DNA of 64,000 bases from Porphyromonas pogonae (GTDB taxonomy: Bacteria; Bacteroidota; Bacteroidia; Bacteroidales; Porphyromonadaceae). The notes beneath the pieces were generated by a model that saw only the letters and a list, made by a program, of their open reading frames with translations, had not been told where the DNA came from and did not search any database. The first letter of the stretch is position 1. Every line of letters begins with the position of its first letter. The stretch lies in the NCBI RefSeq assembly GCF_036320655.1, contig NZ_CP143258.1:496001-560000 (forward strand), given 5' to 3'. The translations under genes were made by a program, and so were the position numbers. This document shows positions 63,673 through 64,000 of the stretch, piece after piece.

Positions 63673-64000
63673 GGCTGTCAAGTAATATGCGCTAAAGGCT
63701 GTAATGGGGGAGTTTAATAAAATATTTTTACGGATTGAGCATGCTATGATTATAGCAAATCTCGTTTGGTCGAGCTCCTCCATCATACTATTGTAAATAG
63801 TTATTTTAGGTTTATCGATAATATATATTTTGAAACAGGATATTTGAGGTTCGGGGCTACACTTACAAAACCCAAAAAGGTTTGTCGTAAACATATCAGG
63901 ATTGATATTAGTGGTACTGACCATATTATATAAGGGTATGGCGTTTGATTAGATTTAATTGATATTTTATTCTGATGCCTCGTTGGGCATAAAGAGAAAG
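63673..64000. other. AT-rich end of window, no gene supported
   Basis: No frame with a convincing start, length and composition on either strand; a minus-strand frame at 63667-63924 has no signal or motif. A gene could begin beyond 64000. Confidence 0.4.

Noticed and set aside
63667-63924. Minus-strand 85-codon frame at the window end
   Set aside because: No signal peptide, membrane segment or motif, and its composition matches the surrounding AT-rich non-coding DNA.
1-64000. tRNA, rRNA or riboswitch genes
   Set aside because: No T-loop GGTTCRA context with cloverleaf arms, no rRNA-like sequence, and no recognisable riboswitch core was seen; a covariance-model search would be decisive.

Overview
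The window looks like the chromosome of a Porphyromonadaceae-type Bacteroidota, close to Porphyromonas. The evidence is: promoters of the Bacteroidota form (TTG or TTTG, 19-22 nt, then TAnnTTTG), few Shine-Dalgarno sites, TonB-dependent receptors, many lipoproteins, a DPP5-like S9 peptidase, a Bacteroidota-type long NusB, DUF5606 and DUF2851 proteins, and the order HU, small AURKAIP1/COX24-type protein, rng. No tRNA, rRNA, CRISPR array or prophage was seen. Most genes are housekeeping.

Layout. 1-1265: 3' end of a TonB-dependent receptor. 1.3-4.1 kb: a repeat cassette interrupted by a complete Tn5-like IS4-family element (2296-3826) with a 9-bp target duplication. 4.1-16.9 kb: a membrane protein, then ysxC, galE, an S9 peptidase, nusB, yajC, a YbbR protein, coaE, a DUF5606 protein, kbl, a lipoprotein, an exported tpx and pepE. 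17.0-18.3 kb: a long non-coding region with a second cassette and DnaA-box-like sites. 18.4-25.9 kb: O-methyltransferase, a hydrolase/DUF2007 operon, a thioredoxin-like lipoprotein, comM, pta-ackA. 26-31 kb: MITE copy, USP fusion, rfbC, greA, HIT, ugd. 31-36 kb: cassette carrying an HU-related gene, then gyrA and a TPR protein. 36.5-44.1 kb: yaaA, then the minus-strand groups ligA-GNAT-recR, rng-small basic protein-HU, and meaB. 44.1-45.2 kb: another cassette. 45.2-51.3 kb: minus-strand operon cysS-GT2-YfhO-LPS-kinase-like. 51.4-60.4 kb: mannose-1-P guanylyltransferase, DUF2851, a receptor/beta-helix lipoprotein pair, hflX, a rhodanese lipoprotein. 60.5-62.3 kb: a MATE exporter between two copies of a 187-bp MITE. 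62.4-64 kb: fifth cassette and a short lipoprotein.

The most unusual signal is a dispersed cassette present five times (about 1.87-2.29, 17.2-17.7, 31.2-32.04, 44.5-44.94 and 62.4-62.88 kb). Each copy has a nearly identical strong promoter (TTGACAAAG, G-run, ..ATGTTG, TATCTTTG), a 240-300 nt transcript or an HU-like gene, usually a terminator-like hairpin, and then an array of exactly six palindromes with 22-bp centre-to-centre spacing (one step is 21 in one array). In four arrays the site is TTTTARYTAAAA, and all four RY centres occur (AC, GT, GC, AT). The palindrome is therefore conserved while the roughly 10-bp spacers are not. In the fifth (17.57-17.70 kb) the architecture is the same but the palindrome is unrelated (GACYTAT half-sites). 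This looks like a phased multi-operator or iteron-like nucleoprotein site on a mobile or amplified cassette. The function is unknown to me. The closest thing I can recall is the BrickBuilt minisatellite-bearing MITE of P. gingivalis, but identity with it is unproven.
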